From Anaerolineae bacterium (GTDB lineage: Bacteria > Chloroflexota > Anaerolineae > Anaerolineales > UBA4823), in contig QOQU01000007.1 in the NCBI GenBank assembly GCA_003327455.1, positions 1 through 64,000 of the forward strand: a stretch of 64,000 nt of DNA, in the 5' to 3' direction. How positions within the stretch are numbered: the stretch's first letter is position 1; the number at the start of each line of letters is the position of its first letter. Shown piece after piece: positions 11,701-18,704 of this stretch. The translations under genes were made by a program, and so were the position numbers. The notes under the pieces are model-generated. The model ran no database searches. It was given only the letters and a program-made list of their open reading frames with translations, and was not told the origin of the DNA.

Positions 11701-14700
11701 CCGACGCGCGTGATCGTGGACGCGACCCCACCGACGGTCACGCTCACCACGTTGGTTTACACCTCCACGCACGCCCTGCCCGGCCTGAGTGCCTTTACCC
11801 TGAGCGGCAGCACCAGCGACGACAGCGGCATCGCCCGCGTAAGGGCGACCCGTGCGGTCGACCCGGACGCCCCGGCCATCCCCGCCGAACTGGACGCCGA
11901 TCCCTGCCCGGCGTGCGGCTGGCACCTGACGATGACCGCGCCGGACAGCGTGGAACCGTTCACCATCACCGTTAAGGCCACCGACCTGGCTGGCCGCGTC
12001 ACCGCCATCAACCCCACGATTGTTGTAGACCTGCTCCCGCCCGAAGCGGTCACCGTCACCCTGGCCTACACCGACAGCCTGGGGCAGCGCGTGCCGCTGG
12101 GGTGGGCAAACCCGGTCATCCGCGAGAACGCTCCGCTCATCATTGAATGGGATGAAGCCACCGACGGCAGCGGCATCGAGGGCTACTACGTCGGCTGGAC
12201 GACCAGCCCGACAGTCACGGTAGATGCACAGGGCCTTGCGCTCCTGCACCGCTACGCGCCCACCGACCCGCGCCACCACGCGCAGACCGTCGGCGAAGCG
12301 CAGACCGTCTACGCCCATCTGGTCATCCGCGACGGGCTGGGCAACGCGCGCGTGCAGACCTTTGGCCCGTACATCGTGGATTCGCCGCGCACGCCCGACC
12401 TGATCGGTGCCTCGCCCGACGGCGTCTGGTACAGTCACTGGCTGGAGAGCGGAGCGTCGCTCCTCAGCCGCGAGCGCAGCAGCCAGGGATCGCACCGCCT
12501 CTACGGCTCCTGGAACGCCGACGCGCTGCAACTGACCTGGATCGCCGAAGACGGCGATTGGGACGTGCACGGCGACCTGTGGGTCTACTTTGACACCCAA
12601 TCCGGCGGCACGACGACCGCCGATCAACCCTACCTGCCGCAGGGCGGGCAGAATGCGGTGGCCGTGGTCCTGCCCTTCGAAGCCGATTACGCCATCCACG
12701 TGCGCGACAGCGACACGGCCGTCATCAAGAAGTGGACCGGCAGCGCGTGGACAACGGTGACCACGATGGCGACCGACACGTTGCCCTCGCCGTCCGGCCC
12801 GCCGGCCTACCGCCTGGTGAGCGACCAGATGCCGCGCCGCACCGACCTGTACATCCCGCTGGACAAACTCGGCACCAGTGCGGCCAACCCGTTGCGCCTG
12901 GCGGCCTTTGTCGCCAACGAAGCGTACAGCAGCGGCTCGCTGCCCTGCCTGCTCGTCGGCGCGCCGGACCTCAACCCGCTCAACTGCGCCGCCGACCTGC
13001 ACCCGCTGGCGCGCACGGGCGACATCCACGCCCTCGCCCTGACGCAATTCCTGAGCTTCGACAGCCTGCCTGATGCCGCGCTGCCCAATGCCGGGCGCTA
13101 CAGCGGCGCTGTGCCCGCCGTGGACGTGCAGGTCTGGCCGCGCGGCGCGACCGTCGGGTACCTGCAGAGCGACCGCTACGACGTGCTCACGCCCGGTCAG
13201 CCAATTGACGCCGACCTGAACGGCGTAATTGATCACCCGCTGAACGTGACCTCGGGCCAGGTGGGCAACGGGCAGACGGTAACCTACACGGTGACCGTGC
13301 GCAACAACGGCGACGGCGCAATGCCCGATGCCGTTGTGACCGCCACGCCGCGCGGCGCGCTGCAACTGAGCGGCCCGGCCAGTGTGGCGTTGGGCAGCAT
13401 TCCGCCCGGCAGCATCGTGACGGCGACCTTCACCGCGCAGGTGGACACCGCCCTCAATCCCAACGCCGCCGAGTTGATGCTGGAACTGGACGACGCCACC
13501 CATCAGCCCTTTGAATGGTTCTGGGTGCATCACGTCGTAGACAGCACCCCGCCGCAGGCCCCGCGCATCACTGAACCGTTGCCGGCCAGTTCGCAACTGG
13601 AATGGGCATTCATCCAACCTCTGACCAACACCGTGAGCGGCTGGGTCTATGATGAGGACGTCGCCCGGCTGCAACTGGAGGCGCAGCCGCTGTCGGGGGG
13701 CAGCCTGCGCACCTTTGACTGCCCGTATGCGGGCGGTTATACCTGGGCGTGCGCCTGGGATGCCGGGGCGAACGACGCGCAGTATCGCCTGCGGGCGCGC
13801 GCCCAGGACGTAGCGGGCAACTGGAGCGCCTGGAGCGAGCCGATTGCCGTCGCCGTGGACACCACGCCGCCGCAAGTCGCGCTGGATGCCATCAGCGAGG
13901 ACCTCCTGGCCAATAGCACCTTCGGCGGGCTGAACTGGCCGACGGTCAACCTGAACGGCGAGATGACCGACAACCTGAGCGTGGCCGGCGTGCTGGCCTG
14001 TCGCGTGGAGGGCGGCGTGGAGACCTGCCAGAGCGACGGCGCGCTCCTGCCCTGGCCGGCCACCTCGCGCACCTGGTCGCTGCCCTACACCATCGCCACC
14101 TGGAACGAGGGCGTGACCGAGACGGTGCGCTTCTACGGTGTGGACGGCGCGGGCAATCGTTCGGCACCCATCACCCGTACCCTGCGCGTGGACACGCTGA
14201 CCCCGCGCCTGACCGTGACGCAGACGCTGACCGAGGTGTGGCACAACGACTATATCAACCTGGGCTGGGGCGGGGCAACGAATCCGATTACCGACGCCGT
14301 GCCCATCCTGAGCGGCACTTTGACCGAGGCGGCGCTGGCCTGGGCCGACCTGCGCATTGAGCAACCCAACGGCGGACTGTGGTCGACCGATCTGGTGCGC
14401 TTCCCCGACGGCCGCTGGCACGGCGTGCCGCAACTGGACTTTTCCGTGCCGGGCGTGCACACTATCACCGTGCGGACGGCGGACACAGCGGGCAACTGGA
14501 CGGTGGCCGGGCCGTTCAACCTGCTAGTCAAGCCCGGCTATGACCTCTCCCTGCGCAAGACGGTGACGCCGAAGACGGGCGTGAGGGCCGGCGACCTGAT
14601 CACCTACACGCTGGCGATCCTCAATCAAACTGAACCGGGCAACGACCTGGTGACGAACCTGGTCCTGACTGACACCCTGCCCGCCGAAGTGACGCTGGTC

Positions 14701-16554
14701 TCCGCGCCGCCGGAGTGCAACGGGAGCAGCCAACTGGTCTGCCTCTGGCCGGCGCCGACCATTGGCTGGAACGAAAGCCTGACGGTAACGCTGGTAGCGC
14801 GCATCGCCGATACCTGGACAGGGTCGCCGATTGTAAACCGCGCCGAAGTGAGCGCCGATGGCAAGGATAGCGACCCCTCGGATAATACGGCGGCAGCGGC
14901 GCTCAGCGCCATCCTTTACGCCGCGCCGACAGCGCGCGGGGTCGGCGACTGCTCCTCGTGGGCGGATGCCTGCACGCTGCAGAGCGCCTTGAGCGCCGCC
15001 GGCTACGGGAGCGAAATCTGGGTACAATCGGGGGTGCACTACCCCGGCACAGCCCGCACTGATACCTTCACTTTGAAGGACGGCGCGCGGCTCTACGGCG
15101 GCTTTGTCGGCACGGAGACCGCCCGCGACCAGCGCAACTGGCGGGCCAACCCCACCATCCTCAGCGGCGACATTGACCAGAATGACATCACGGTCAACGG
15201 CGTCGTCACCGACGCGGTGAACATCAGGGGCGAGAACGCATTTCACGTGCTGCGCGGCGAAAACCTGGGCGCCGACACTGTGGTGGATGGCTTCATCATC
15301 ACCGCCGGGCAGGCGAACGACAGCGGCTATTCGCCTTACGGCGGCGGGCTGTACCTCTCCAACAGCAGCCCGACGCTGGCTCACCTGACCTTCAGCGGCA
15401 ACCTGGCCGCCTCCGAGGGGGGCGGACTGCGCACTTACGGCGGTCACCCTGTCCTGAACGATGTAACCTTCCGCGGCAACCTGGCCGGGATGGGCGGCGG
15501 GATGAGCAACGAAAGCGGTGGTACCCCGGAGCTGTTCAACGTCGTTTTCAGCCACAACCGGGCGAACGACAACGGCGGCGGGATGGTCAATCATGGCAGC
15601 GCAACGCTCAGCAACGTGGTGTTCAGCGCCAACAGCGCCGGCACCTACGGCGGCGGGATGGCGAATTTCGGCGACTCCGGGCTGACCAACGTCACCTTCT
15701 CCGGCAACACGGCAACCGGAAATGATAGCCAAGGCGGCGGGATGTACAACAATAACAGCAGCCCGACCCTGACCAACGTCATTCTCTGGGGCAATAGCGC
15801 CCCGAACGGCGCAGGCATCTATAACGATAGCAGTACGCCGAGCATCTCCTACAGCCTGCTGCAAGAGAGCAGTTGTCCCAGCGGGGCAACCTGCGGCAGC
15901 GGCATGATTTACAACACCGATCCGCTCTTCGTGGATGCCGCCAGCGGCAACCTGCGCCTGAACTTCGGCTCGCCGGCCATTGAGAGCGGCACAAATAATA
16001 ACTGCCCGAGCACCGACCTGGACGGCCTGCCACGCCCCGCCGATGGAGATGGTGACGGCATGACCCAACCTACCTGCGACATGGGCGCTTACGAAGCCGG
16101 GCAGATGATTTGCGGTGTGGAGGACGACAAAACCTATACCTTCAACCACCAATCCGGCGCGAGCATCGAAATCTCTGACCTCGGCAGCGAACTGGACAGC
16201 CAACTGTCCTGCCTGTATGTGGACGAGATGGAAACCAACCATCCTAACGCCACACCTAGCATCCAGACCGGGCGCTACTGGCTCATCCGCGGCTTACAGA
16301 ACGACAAACAGACCAATGCCAGCGGCTTCACCCTCAACCTGACCCTGCCCACCTCCTTCACTCCCGATGCAAACGACAAAGTCTGCCGCTACACCGGCGG
16401 CGGCTGGGATTGCGACATGGATAGCTTCACATCCAATAGCATCACCCGCAACGGAATAACCGCCCTCTCCGATTGGGCAGTGGGGAACAACGTCGGTCCG
16501 ATCCCGATTCAGGTGAACTTTTTCTTTCCGCTGATTCTCATAAGCGCCCCCTAA
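2779..16554 (+). CDS. Giant mosaic surface protein (TSP3, Ig-like, PA14-like, propeller, DUF11, beta-helix)
   Basis: A 4591-residue exported protein. ATG 2779 is preceded by GGAGG at 2769-2773, and a signal peptide (LPILLAVALLAALWLSA) follows. Approximate order: N-terminal domain (30-260); two membrane segments (265-313) and an Ala/Gln-rich coiled coil; thrombospondin type 3 repeats (409-516, DxDxDG calcium-binding pattern); unassigned region; a strongly hydrophobic block with 5-7 possible membrane helices (1217-1435); second TSP3 block (1657-1790); Ig-like modules with VRATDAVGNV; PA14-like module (2208-2328); YWTD-like propeller (2495-2786); cadherin-like module (2788-2888); more Ig-like modules; two DUF11-type modules (about 3491-3589, 3919-4044); a beta-helix (4046-4436) and the tail shared with the neighbouring beta-helix proteins. 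Unlike those, it ends in VNFFFPLILISAP, not in a helix with basic tail. Composition is markedly more GC-rich than the flanks. Adhesion or cell-surface structure is an inference from architecture. Confidence 0.9.
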   Translation: MLKKLSLPILLAVALLAALWLSAKASTPAQRAVTDAQRQWDNVVFYRFSATLDQERFPNPSVTTLGQSGSRQRFYFSGHAWPTEQRMEASIWVQGGDVLTGQGKIDLRIENGHTWVRVGDEWQEMNDFSATFAPNGDWLAFLDAAQEAIEMEDGAGESVIRSYRYRLDGPRLARAMQEWTVAAMTARGELLPGAEVQLPAELRGMSGDGELWVDGQGLPARNVLNLTLPGPTEQVRLTAQVDFSDVHLADSPLARALGVSRLPILPQVGISAVSVALAGLGMVIVARGGRSRRVRGAVNALMAALIVVVPLLQSDRVVAAAERRQAAQAQQQAQEARAEAFTELQKALAEPSAAGKFAIAGISPLEAARDGALPLHLPLDPLPLSQVWELGKGGGVAAGDEMRAQNNPNADDDDDGLTNAEEDRLGTLSINADRDNDGIPDGRDSDADGVSDDAEVTGFSYNGRMWYGDPLATDTNNDGIADAMEWNQDTDGDGTPDLYDDDNDGDSVPDRYDLSPFTRQTTVFSQTNPLKFSVNNFNAGKYLYVEVQLRPTNPDHLWYALSTRDWPRDEDGQMQDRDGKTFLDVNPNSERPQDAYGDVRLVPMLEIQIPDSPSQLVTANPSMDLTLREYTDPRFRVGTPFTGTVTLSRSGGGSVQFDATLSRAGWGERIAHYLAVYKGTCEQPTQFLARRLVETTQTSGALSVTFDALFNEPHAILFYEDFWNNFNPHHLNANYACADIPAFLPFEASPAQMADLDFYQEYSIAVNGLGPGRGRAVYLPLQLITDPTSGAQYAFQGRMIYRPQGSAWGAPHQVRLVWGVIGLNDRCADAACTYNESDLLLVYPDDWQLTGLNVREDHGLDAAIIYEDPLVDPDRNDDRELVLLTMGLDDAFLSGRDCQETPTGACSTDGRRDITVSEIARRFDRDNFYNTYLPYNENEHWGIANTLQVETHSYVHQDAALIGMAGADVTAALDAFQPYTPITPTLLIATEERFRLINLQSSAAVTETQAVAWNGAQLTVDFASPPVNAVRVHAGLKWMPYRYNSARSAWETVSIEDYWQEIERRYPAATLIGAGETLRQGEGKQFAYQLYYLALYKGVVQLVQVGDRIVSYTFTADTGIVAKIIKLSGTISSGAISVATKIGNLFVNEILPLMNLPANFRPGFEQAGGIFGLLGDLKTVLKNAALGSIRDLIRGITDEIRGAWSTLTEKFKALSLAKGLGIIIVAVIIVAVLLAVVTPFIGAFIAAQLGAPAWTKVVASVGLALIVSAVYMLIKTVSLLIQIGKMLYAAYEAGFAISGIIRAASNFATAVFAITKAMIVLEVIGVILQVAARIAFLLYVYLSGTVAFSSVAGHILLAETIADIVVILAVEGLILALMILGFATGNLVFGAIVVVVGLAMAVLSAIDLVATALCQTGLWAAACNFSIDGSIKSYLRRAFYRVGVVTETGNDLLQIRGIDLLPVGSGAQPMFTGGSRLMPMLRLRHYAKTPRYEDVEEILFIEYLATAPKESTQRGTALRYVFGPFIQNVGEAQLNEMSNAWGNWHQFGSAQFTREVRYNDWRTTTYGLYAVSADRVITSTQSIQLTTGLNRPHSLWLSTAFALPAAECYLSTDTKANCSINQLQANQDFPINLVLDVFPSTLDAFVAWTWDPNLPPLRDRDGDGLLAAARGGNDPDDTKWDTDGDGVSDLVELRWREQGVLLNHNAADTDGDGLSDAEELRLGSDPTRADTDGDGLTDQEEVQGWTFTYNTALTRTTTVTSDPLSTDTDGDGMSDLLERNLHGSDPAQYPFHPRVPNPFGLALTLATSDTDGYLGRGQQIAITTTVRNQMNQISASQGRLTLTRPADLGGSATTFTFGDSLALAPGNSQRFGTSATVASSAATQVATFQAEARATGVLPDSSRLPGDLTASAALAVTVDADPPEASITWPGAHAYLPAGRTVIIGGVASDPTSYIAQVEARADNGTWQTANGREMWSAAVPIPAAEGSHTLWVRATDAVGNVQSSASQSAHSIAVYADGTPPTVNAVIAPLTVLAPIVEEDGRRQLVLRFTASDPSLPGSVPGSGVAQVEMDLAPHSAGWQAATLIGGEWVIAYTLPTVGADGLPLSEPNGVYTAKVRATDAVGNVSAPFTFAYQVDGTAPRVLVQHPPRSEVTVISDTIVLYPPPLPITGTLPFTGTVYETETVRSGVQALDVRLTPADLGVAPGLWRGRFYNLDGSQTTVYTTTPEINADWGSGSPAPGINTDNFIAEWQQEALFRVPGVYTFTVTKDADATAALWIDGALRLNAPAGQTSAVLALSLDAGLHPLRLRYNEATGQARVRLTAELAEADWNAATLAQSGSGVISTTWQYTPPDGMEGLYRLDARAADVLGNALTGAAWRGEIDTAAPRVALDVTYTGISSTAQTHYRVWINDFNLVEEGLVSPCGGAAALRPYYYDTAWWRELFGETQRLYQLYSECSVPGYVTTPPTVTAYDRYGRVTTLTATPPEAPNTRALYWDYSPTTDGALNRLDLNTAENTWLINLPTLGNNTLYSRQNLKVHPHSERLYAALPTASDDRIWRLHLDGSDPEWIITRTIPGDIQAVALTRDYLYWIEAGGGSSALLRADLDGRNVITLTTALSNPVGLAADPSAGVVFVAENLGRIHFYAESGESGTMDPAEEGSPPEPIVQVLLNNGMAVDPQARMLYVAGERTDGGAGILRIPYPPAWSGAHTYTEATVVVPSSLYQGISGLAVDASGDKLYFGTVTGSGPYTATVWRTNLDGSNREVVYTAADHRFWTLNLDLDINHPPTATMQIVQVAHNTPITFTLDAGDPNGNPLRFTLLDGPQNGVLSGPPVTPTWSSPVATGYVVTYTPAVGFAGQDRFTYRVEDNRGAGAVGEVILRVWPANPVYATITSPADNAVVVPGATPITVNGYALNELQAITLTVNGAPIQTWTYAPGRLEATETQPWTPTAGLYTLAAQAQDRNGNVGESAPTRVIVDATPPTVTLTTLVYTSTHALPGLSAFTLSGSTSDDSGIARVRATRAVDPDAPAIPAELDADPCPACGWHLTMTAPDSVEPFTITVKATDLAGRVTAINPTIVVDLLPPEAVTVTLAYTDSLGQRVPLGWANPVIRENAPLIIEWDEATDGSGIEGYYVGWTTSPTVTVDAQGLALLHRYAPTDPRHHAQTVGEAQTVYAHLVIRDGLGNARVQTFGPYIVDSPRTPDLIGASPDGVWYSHWLESGASLLSRERSSQGSHRLYGSWNADALQLTWIAEDGDWDVHGDLWVYFDTQSGGTTTADQPYLPQGGQNAVAVVLPFEADYAIHVRDSDTAVIKKWTGSAWTTVTTMATDTLPSPSGPPAYRLVSDQMPRRTDLYIPLDKLGTSAANPLRLAAFVANEAYSSGSLPCLLVGAPDLNPLNCAADLHPLARTGDIHALALTQFLSFDSLPDAALPNAGRYSGAVPAVDVQVWPRGATVGYLQSDRYDVLTPGQPIDADLNGVIDHPLNVTSGQVGNGQTVTYTVTVRNNGDGAMPDAVVTATPRGALQLSGPASVALGSIPPGSIVTATFTAQVDTALNPNAAELMLELDDATHQPFEWFWVHHVVDSTPPQAPRITEPLPASSQLEWAFIQPLTNTVSGWVYDEDVARLQLEAQPLSGGSLRTFDCPYAGGYTWACAWDAGANDAQYRLRARAQDVAGNWSAWSEPIAVAVDTTPPQVALDAISEDLLANSTFGGLNWPTVNLNGEMTDNLSVAGVLACRVEGGVETCQSDGALLPWPATSRTWSLPYTIATWNEGVTETVRFYGVDGAGNRSAPITRTLRVDTLTPRLTVTQTLTEVWHNDYINLGWGGATNPITDAVPILSGTLTEAALAWADLRIEQPNGGLWSTDLVRFPDGRWHGVPQLDFSVPGVHTITVRTADTAGNWTVAGPFNLLVKPGYDLSLRKTVTPKTGVRAGDLITYTLAILNQTEPGNDLVTNLVLTDTLPAEVTLVSAPPECNGSSQLVCLWPAPTIGWNESLTVTLVARIADTWTGSPIVNRAEVSADGKDSDPSDNTAAAALSAILYAAPTARGVGDCSSWADACTLQSALSAAGYGSEIWVQSGVHYPGTARTDTFTLKDGARLYGGFVGTETARDQRNWRANPTILSGDIDQNDITVNGVVTDAVNIRGENAFHVLRGENLGADTVVDGFIITAGQANDSGYSPYGGGLYLSNSSPTLAHLTFSGNLAASEGGGLRTYGGHPVLNDVTFRGNLAGMGGGMSNESGGTPELFNVVFSHNRANDNGGGMVNHGSATLSNVVFSANSAGTYGGGMANFGDSGLTNVTFSGNTATGNDSQGGGMYNNNSSPTLTNVILWGNSAPNGAGIYNDSSTPSISYSLLQESSCPSGATCGSGMIYNTDPLFVDAASGNLRLNFGSPAIESGTNNNCPSTDLDGLPRPADGDGDGMTQPTCDMGAYEAGQMICGVEDDKTYTFNHQSGASIEISDLGSELDSQLSCLYVDEMETNHPNATPSIQTGRYWLIRGLQNDKQTNASGFTLNLTLPTSFTPDANDKVCRYTGGGWDCDMDSFTSNSITRNGITALSDWAVGNNVGPIPIQVNFFFPLILISAP
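3897..3990 (+). repeat. In-frame palindromic repeat-like insertion inside the giant gene
   Basis: Between the coiled coil and the first TSP3 block the gene carries a C-run/G-run stretch (ctcccaggtttgggaac, with CCCA/TGGG pairing). It encodes PLHLPLDPLPLSQVWELGKG, a low-complexity linker unlike its surroundings. Peptides of the PLSQxWExGxGG type are familiar translations of dispersed palindromic repeats in other bacteria, so this may be such an element retained in frame. No second copy was seen in this window. Confidence 0.4.
15340..15800 (+). repeat. Beta-helix rung repeats at the 3' end of the giant gene
   Basis: Six or seven imperfect coding repeats with the same TNVTFSGNTAxxxGGGMYN rung consensus as the neighbouring beta-helix genes. 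They are followed by a tail almost identical at the DNA level to the ends of the genes at 131-1915 and 20306-25153, which suggests a module swapped between these genes. Confidence 0.8.
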
Positions 16555-16577
16555 TTTTCCAAACCTCTATGCTGAAG

Positions 16578-16630
16578 TTGAGCCGCCAGCTTTTCTGCTC
16601 TCCTGGCTCTCGCCAGGGCTGGCGGCTCAA
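16578..16630. terminator. Large hairpin after the giant gene
   Basis: TTGAGCCGCCAGC (16578-16590) and GCTGGCGGCTCAA (16618-16630) are a perfect 13-bp inverted repeat, with a second inner pair CCTGGC/GCCAGG in the loop. It lies 24 bases past the stop of the 13.8-kb gene. There is no strong T-tract, so it could be a transcript-stabilising hairpin or a dispersed palindromic element and not a classical terminator. Confidence 0.55.
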
Positions 16631-16664
16631 CACTCTGCAGGAGCGCACGCAGTTTTTCGGCGGC
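16631..16664. repeat. 34-bp repeat, copy 1 (second copy at 18638-18671)
   Basis: The 34 bases match 18638-18671 at 32 of 34 positions. On the minus strand both copies encode AAEKLRALLQS followed by VE or AE, the conserved region of the AbiEii-like toxin remnants, so the repeat most simply reflects two degraded toxin copies. Confidence 0.8.
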
Positions 16665-16682
16665 AATTTCTGCCAGCGAATA

Positions 16683-17028
16683 TCATCGAAAATATTGCCT
16701 TACGCTTATCTGGAATCGAAAACCTCAATCCACACCCATACATTCCTTAATTTACAAGACTGTAAGGTAGGGCTTGTATAAATGTGCATTAATAGGGATA
16801 AGGATTTTTAGAAATTTGACCGATGGTTTGCTATCTCTCCAATTTCTCGCGGACTATTACAGAACAAAGTCCTGCTTTTTCAACGGAAACAATATCAGTT
16901 CTTACCGTAGTCCATTATAATATGTGCTGTATATTTCAATCCTCCTGCTCGGTCTACCAACCCAAGATTAATATCAGCGATGGGATCTATAAGCAAATAA
17001 ACAAGATGAAATTACCCTTTTAACTCAT
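16683..17028. other. AT-rich intergenic stretch
   Basis: No gene, structured RNA or clear promoter could be identified in these roughly 350 bases. The composition becomes distinctly AT-rich here, in line with the following transglutaminase-like gene and in contrast with the GC-rich gene upstream. Confidence 0.5.
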
Positions 17029-18213
17029 ATGAAAAAACAATTTATAAAATTAAGCGACACCCCGGTAACGGATGATTCCCCTATACCCCTTGCTCCACCC
17101 TTACAACAGCCCATCCGTTTTTACCTTTCGATTGCAATCGTGAGCATCATGATTTTGGCTTGCAGCATCTTCGTGCCACAAAAGCCAACACCGGACCCAA
17201 CCGCAACCATAGAACCAACACCACAGATAGATCTGGACAAAATCAACATCGATTACATCTACCGCTCAGACTTAATCTCTATCATTTATCCGCTTTATGG
17301 CTCGATACTGGATGATTTCACCATTGTCACCATCACCAATACGAACGAATTGCCCGTGAAGATCATGGTCAGCAGCGAAGTGCAAGGTTTTACAATGAAA
17401 TCGGTGGATACCATCACGGTAGATGCCCAAAGCACAGAGGAAATCCGCCAAAATCCACGTTTGGATTCGATCGTTTTTGAGCGCCTGAATGTAGAACAAC
17501 CGGCTCAATTCCGCATTGAAGTGAGTGCATTAGAAAACGGGGAGGAAAAAATACTCCTTGAAGAAAGCGGTGAAACTCTCGTGTTTGCCCGCCGCGATTT
17601 CCCATGGAGTATTCCAGGTATGACAGAACAAGAAGACTTTGAACTCCTTGCTGCAATGGTCACGCCTAATGATCCCGCTGTGGAGCAATTATTACGCTAT
17701 GCTGCGGATTACACCCAGAGTGGTTCCATGTGGGGCGGGTATAACGGCGTTAACAACGATGAAGATAGCGATGTATGGGAACGACTAGAGGCGATTTGGA
17801 AAGCTGAACAAAATGAGTATGGCTTGACTTATTTAAGCACCTTAGTTACCTATGCGCCAGGTGACATCCAGCGCATTCGTTTAGCCCGTGAAACTCTAGA
17901 ACAGCGGGCGGGAAATTGTATTGACCTGGCATTGCTTTATGCTTCGGCTGCTGAAGCAATCCGTCTTGAACCAGCCATCATCGGTATTCCGGGGCATGCC
18001 TTTGTAGCAATCCGCACCGATCAAATCAACTCGGTTTACTACTTCATTGAAACCACACTAATTGGGCAATCTGATTTCAGCGAAGCGGTGAGCATGGGTA
18101 AAGATGAGTGGTATGAAGTGAAAGAAAAAGTGGAAAATAGCGAACCTTCTTATAACTGGGTAACAATCGCAGATGCACGCGCAAAAGGGATTTTACCCTT
18201 ACCCTGGCCATAA
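17029..18213 (+). CDS. Membrane-anchored transglutaminase-like protein
   Basis: A 394-residue protein. A cytoplasmic-looking stretch of about 30 residues precedes one hydrophobic segment that ends in MILAC (Cys45). That could be a lipobox, though the long N-terminus is unusual for a lipoprotein, so a plain membrane anchor is equally possible. A Pro/Thr-rich linker (PTPDPTATIEPTP) and a beta-rich middle follow. The C-terminal part carries the transglutaminase/cysteine-protease core order: Cys297 in RAGNCIDLALLYASAA, His323 in IPGHAFVAI and acidic Glu341 in YFIETT. Such domains cleave or crosslink peptide bonds outside the cell, but the substrate here is unknown. ATG 17029 is the first codon with a plausible N-terminus, though no strong ribosome-binding site precedes it. 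The gene is AT-rich compared with its neighbours, hinting at separate acquisition. Confidence 0.75.
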   Translation: MKKQFIKLSDTPVTDDSPIPLAPPLQQPIRFYLSIAIVSIMILACSIFVPQKPTPDPTATIEPTPQIDLDKINIDYIYRSDLISIIYPLYGSILDDFTIVTITNTNELPVKIMVSSEVQGFTMKSVDTITVDAQSTEEIRQNPRLDSIVFERLNVEQPAQFRIEVSALENGEEKILLEESGETLVFARRDFPWSIPGMTEQEDFELLAAMVTPNDPAVEQLLRYAADYTQSGSMWGGYNGVNNDEDSDVWERLEAIWKAEQNEYGLTYLSTLVTYAPGDIQRIRLARETLEQRAGNCIDLALLYASAAEAIRLEPAIIGIPGHAFVAIRTDQINSVYYFIETTLIGQSDFSEAVSMGKDEWYEVKEKVENSEPSYNWVTIADARAKGILPLPWP

Positions 18214-18342
18214 ACCCGAGTCAAGGATTGTTACTATCCCTTTTCAAAAAACGCTGAAACAGGCGCATCCCACTCATCGCATCATTGATCCAGGTATCCA
18301 CCCCTACATTGAGATACATGGGCATCGAACTTGGGATACCTT

Positions 18343-18704
18343 CTATAAAACTGACAGGAGTTTGCCTTTCAGTGTTTCAATGACTTCCTGCGGCGAGGCA
18401 GGCTGTTGAACGAAGGGCAAAATCTCATGGTTCCATTCGCGAAAAGCAGTTTGTACAAGAGTTCCGGTAAAAAATTGCCCGGGATGTTCAAAAGATATAC
18501 CGCACTGGCGACATTTTTTCTCTAACAAGGGGTGTAAAGGTTGCAAGTCCGGTTCGCGCCGCAAGATTTCCCACAAATCATAATAATCGCGGCAAACACG
18601 GCTGGCACCCCAGCCACGTTGTGTTTCAAACGTTCCGCACTCTGGAGGAGTGCACGCAGTTTTTCGGCGGCGCGTTTTTTGAGCAGCGTGGTTACATCAG
18701 GCAT
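18343..18704 (-). pseudogene. Decayed AbiEii-type nucleotidyltransferase toxin
   Basis: The start ATG at 18704 overlaps the stop of the upstream antitoxin remnant, as in AbiE operons. After about ten residues (MPDVTTLLKK) the reading jumps straight to AAEKLRALLQSAE, so the catalytic nucleotidyltransferase domain is missing. The frame then shifts; the next frame continues RGWGASRVCRDYYDLWEILR and the C-terminal helical region, ending at 18343. The DYYDLW motif corresponds to the conserved RDLYDL of AbiEii toxins. An internal deletion plus a frameshift make this a clear pseudogene. Family assignment rests on motif memory, not on a search. Confidence 0.65.
18638..18671. repeat. 34-bp repeat, copy 2 (first copy at 16631-16664)
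   Basis: It matches 16631-16664 at 32 of 34 bases and lies inside the decayed toxin gene, on the minus strand encoding AAEKLRALLQSAE. The shared segment links this locus to the orphan toxin fragment next to the giant gene. Confidence 0.8.

Larger units (their letters stand above)
16551..16682 (-). pseudogene. Orphan fragment of an AbiEii-type toxin gene
   Basis: Read on the minus strand this encodes YSLAEIAAEKLRALLQSVEP and then an Arg/Ala-rich end. Nucleotidyltransferase toxins of the AbiEii/AbiGii family carry a conserved ySLEEIxAEKLRALL segment, which this resembles. A stop codon lies directly upstream of the Tyr codon and no catalytic domain is present, so this is a fragment only. Its core is repeated at 18638-18671 in the decayed AbiE locus. 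It overlaps the stop codon of the giant gene by a few bases. Confidence 0.5.

Noticed and set aside
11464-14460. 998-codon open frame on the minus strand under the giant gene
   Set aside because: Same reason: composition-driven shadow of the GC-rich sense frame, with no motif or ribosome-binding site.
14524-16242. 572-codon minus-strand frame opposite the beta-helix module
   Set aside because: Its repeats simply mirror the codon pattern of the sense rungs, and similar frames occur opposite every copy of the repeat.
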